DNA of 64,000 nt from Thioalkalivibrio thiocyanodenitrificans ARhD 1 (GTDB lineage: Bacteria > Pseudomonadota > Gammaproteobacteria > Ectothiorhodospirales > Ectothiorhodospiraceae): NCBI RefSeq assembly GCF_000378965.1, contig NZ_KB900536.1, forward strand, positions 1,309,583 to 1,373,582, in the 5' to 3' direction. Shown one piece after another: positions 61,727-64,000 of this stretch (positions are counted from its first letter, which is position 1; each line of letters starts with the position of its first letter). The position numbers were made by a program, and so were the translations under genes. The notes below the pieces were generated by a model. That model made no database searches, was not told where the DNA came from, and saw nothing but the letters and a program-made list of their open reading frames with translations.

Positions 61727-63499
61727 CTACTTACGCCTGGGCGCAATGATGTCCGTGACGCTGCCGTGGGCCACCTCGGCGGCAAAGCACAGGGTCTCGG
61801 AGAGCGTCGGATGCGGGTGGACCGTCAGGCCGATGTCTTCCATGTCCGCGCCCATCTCCAAGGCAAGCACCGCCTCGGCGATCAGCTCACCGGCGTTGGG
61901 GCCGACGATGCCGGCACCGATGACACGGCCGTGCTCGTCGAACAGCAGCTTGGTCAGCCCGCTTTCGCCGCCCACGCTGATGGCCCGGCCGCTGGCGGCC
62001 CAGGGGAACACGCCCTTGGTGTACTCGATGCCCTGGTCCTTCGCCTCGGTCTCGGTGAGCCCCATCCAGGCCACTTCCGGATGCGTGTAGGCCACCGACG
62101 GGATGGCCCGGGCGTCGAAGTGGGACTTCTCCCCCGCGGCCACCTCGGCCGCCACCTTGCCCTCGTGGGCGGCCTTGTGGGCCAGCATGGGCTGGCCGAC
62201 GATGTCGCCGATGGCGAAGATGTGCGACACGTTGGTGCGCAGTTGTTTGTCCACCTTGATGAAGCCGCGCTCGTCCACCTCCACGCCGGCGGCCCCGGCG
62301 TTGATATTCCCGCCGTTCGCGCTGCGGCCCACGGCCACCAGCACGCGATCGAAGGTATCCGTCTCCGGAGCCTTGCCGCCCTCGAAACTCACCTTGATGC
62401 CCGACTTTGTCGCCTCGGCCTTCGCAACCTTGGTGCCCGTGTAGATGGCCTCGTAGCGGCCCTTGATGCGCTTCTCCAACGGCTTGACCAGGTCCCGGTC
62501 GGCGCCCGGCATGAGATCGTCGAGGAGTTCACACACGGTCACCTTCGACCCCAGCGCATCGTAGACGCAGGCCATCTCCAGGCCGATGATGCCCCCGCCC
62601 ACCACCAGCAGGCGCTTGGGCACATCCTTGAGCATCAGCGCGTCGGTGGAATCCATGATGCGTTCGTCGTCCCAGGGGAACCCCGGCAGCTTCACCGCCT
62701 GTGAACCGGCCGCGATGATGGCCTGCTCGAAGCCGATCACCTGTTTGCCGCCCTCGCCTTCGACCTCGAGGCTGTTGGGCGAACTGAATTTCCCGACACC
62801 CTGCACGACGCGCACCTTGCGCTTCTTCGCCAGCTGCTTGAGACCGCCGGTGAGCTTGCCCACCACGCCGTCCTTGAAGGCGGCCAGTTTCGGCAGGTCG
62901 ATCTTCGGCTTGCCGAAGTCGATGCCGTGCCCGGCGAAGGCCTCGGCCTCCTCGATCACCTGTCCCGCGTGCAGCAGTGCCTTGGAGGGGATGCAGCCCA
63001 CGTTGAGGCATACGCCACCGATCTCCGGGTAGCGCTCCACCATGATCACGTCGAGGCCGAGATCGGCGGCCCGGAAGGCCGCCGTGTAGCCGCCGGGTCC
63101 GGAGCCGAGCACCAGCAGCTGGCAGCTCATGTCCGTGTCGGCGGGCGCGGCCGCAGGCGTCGGGGCGGCTTTCTTCTTCTCCGCGGCCGGGGCGGCCTCT
63201 GACTTCCCGGCGGGTGTCTCCTGGCTGCTTTCGTCCTTCCCTTCGCCCTTGCCACCCTCATCCGCATCCATGTCCAGAATCGGATCGCCTTCGGACACCT
63301 TGTCGCCCTTCTTGACCTTGAGCGCCTTGACGGTGCCACCCCGGGGCGCAGGGATGTCGATGCTGGCCTTGTCGGATTCCAGGGTGATGAGCGGGTCCTC
63401 CGGTTTGACCGTGTCACCCGCCTTCACCAGGACGTCGATGATCTCCACGTCCTTGAAGTCACCGATGTCCGGTACCTTGATCTCAACCACCTTGCCCAT
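61727..63499 (-). CDS. lpdA: Dihydrolipoyl dehydrogenase with N-terminal lipoyl domain
   Basis: E3 of the pyruvate (or 2-oxo acid) dehydrogenase complex, 590 aa. An N-terminal lipoyl domain (about 1-80; lysine in LITLESDKASIDIP) and a Pro/Ala/Lys linker precede the FAD enzyme (LLVLGSGPGGYTAAFRAADL, redox disulfide GVCLNVGCIPSKAL, NAD site VVGGGIIGLEMACVYDAL, C-terminal VHPHPTLSETL with catalytic His/Glu). The start at 63499 (MGKVVEIKVP) has GGAG 6 nt upstream. E1 and E2 genes are expected to the right, outside the window. Confidence 0.95.
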   Translation of the reverse strand: MGKVVEIKVPDIGDFKDVEIIDVLVKAGDTVKPEDPLITLESDKASIDIPAPRGGTVKALKVKKGDKVSEGDPILDMDADEGGKGEGKDESSQETPAGKSEAAPAAEKKKAAPTPAAAPADTDMSCQLLVLGSGPGGYTAAFRAADLGLDVIMVERYPEIGGVCLNVGCIPSKALLHAGQVIEEAEAFAGHGIDFGKPKIDLPKLAAFKDGVVGKLTGGLKQLAKKRKVRVVQGVGKFSSPNSLEVEGEGGKQVIGFEQAIIAAGSQAVKLPGFPWDDERIMDSTDALMLKDVPKRLLVVGGGIIGLEMACVYDALGSKVTVCELLDDLMPGADRDLVKPLEKRIKGRYEAIYTGTKVAKAEATKSGIKVSFEGGKAPETDTFDRVLVAVGRSANGGNINAGAAGVEVDERGFIKVDKQLRTNVSHIFAIGDIVGQPMLAHKAAHEGKVAAEVAAGEKSHFDARAIPSVAYTHPEVAWMGLTETEAKDQGIEYTKGVFPWAASGRAISVGGESGLTKLLFDEHGRVIGAGIVGPNAGELIAEAVLALEMGADMEDIGLTVHPHPTLSETLCFAAEVAHGSVTDIIAPRRK

Positions 63500-63556
63500 G
63501 GAAAACTCCAATTGTTCGTTTGATGTGCCCCGGCCCTTGGGCCGTCGACATATCCC

Positions 63557-64000
63557 GTAGGAGCGGCGACCCCGCCGCGAACGCCCATGCCGCGGGGCGC
63601 CGCCTCCTTTCGGCCCGGGGTCGGGCCTCCTACATCCGCCATCCCAGGCACCGTAGGAGCAGCGACCCCGCCGCGAACGCCCATGCCGCGGGGCGCCGCC
63701 TCCTTTCGGCCCGAGGTCGGGCCTCCTACATCCGCCATCCCCGGCACCGTAGGAGCGGCGACCCAGCCGCGAACCGTCCTTGCCTGGGGCGCCGCCTCCT
63801 TTCGGCCCGGGGTCGGGCCTCCTACATCCGCCATCCCAGGCACCGCAGGAGCGGCGACCCCGCCGCGAACGCCCATGCCGCGAAGCGCCGCCTCCTTTCG
63901 GCCCGAGGTCGGGCCTCCTACATCCGCCATCCCCGGCACCGTAGGAGCGGCGACCCCGCCGCGAACGCCCATGCCGCGGGGCGCCGCCTCCTTTCGGCCT
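63557..64000. repeat. Tandem array of 96-bp palindromic units
   Basis: Five units begin at 63557, 63653, 63749, 63845 and 63941, with a constant 96-bp period; the last runs off the window. Each has outer arms GTAGGAG/CTCCTAC and inner GGCGACCCCGCCGCGAAC and CGGCCCGGGGTCGGGCC. The single copy at 6614-6689 belongs to the same family. Because 96 is a multiple of three, a long repetitive frame runs through it, but its translation is low-complexity and not supported as a gene. Confidence 0.9.

Noticed and set aside
63424-63972. 182-codon repetitive frame on the minus strand upstream of lpdA
   Set aside because: It is a read-through of the 96-bp repeat array, open only because the period is a multiple of three. 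Composition is low-complexity and it overlaps the lpdA start.

Overview
The window is GC-rich, densely coded chromosomal DNA from a gammaproteobacterium. The gene content (mepM-anmK // erpA-bactofilin-argC, rppH-ptsP, thiD-thiE-hemL, mpl, mlaA, argG, lpdA with an N-terminal lipoyl domain) and the many GC-rich palindromic intergenic repeats suggest a Chromatiales/Ectothiorhodospiraceae-like organism. That placement is an inference from gene order and style; no rRNA or other phylogenetic marker was compared.

Layout. 1-26 kb is mostly housekeeping: cell-wall turnover (M23 peptidase, anmK), Fe-S assembly (erpA), a bactofilin, argC, a TlpA-like thioredoxin, hemJ, ptsP, rppH, a HAD hydrolase, two methyltransferases (ArsM-like, MddA-like), a large hybrid histidine kinase with an OmpR-type regulator, rubredoxin, thiD-thiE-hemL, transporters, ubiX and small exported proteins. 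26.6-47.7 kb is an accessory island. From left to right it holds a decayed HIRAN-gene copy, a four-gene cassette (ribbon-helix-helix protein, 63-aa protein, stand-alone M41-type zinc protease, unknown 144-aa protein), a 90-repeat CRISPR array, and a type I-G (formerly I-U) cas locus on the minus strand: cas3 - nucleotidyltransferase - csx17 - csb1 - csb2 - [helix-hairpin-helix remnant, inverted RHH/MazF toxin-antitoxin pair] - cas4/cas1 fusion - cas2 - leader - array. An intact Tat-signal HIRAN gene and a WYL regulator follow. 48.9-63.5 kb returns to core genes (mpl, phospholipase-D/cardiolipin synthase-like, mlaA, argG, lpdA) and a dense signalling cluster (PhnD-PAS-GGDEF; REC-PAS-GGDEF-EAL; stand-alone REC; CHASE3-like histidine kinase).

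How it works together. The cas genes encode a full type I-G system: Csb1/Csb2/Csx17 effector, helicase-HD Cas3, and Cas4-1/Cas2 adaptation. The array is transcribed on the minus strand from the cas2 side, so the left end is oldest. The 18 oldest repeats differ by one base from the 72 newer ones.

The most interesting signals are: (i) a degenerate CRISPR-repeat-like mini-unit directly upstream of cas3; (ii) a nucleotidyltransferase translationally coupled between cas3 and csx17; (iii) a toxin-antitoxin pair whose operator-like repeats share a short divergent promoter region with cas4/1-cas2; (iv) homologous HIRAN/promoter segments in direct orientation flanking the whole CRISPR island; (v) the RHH/M41-protease cassette; and (vi) heptad-phased inverted repeats at many gene ends.
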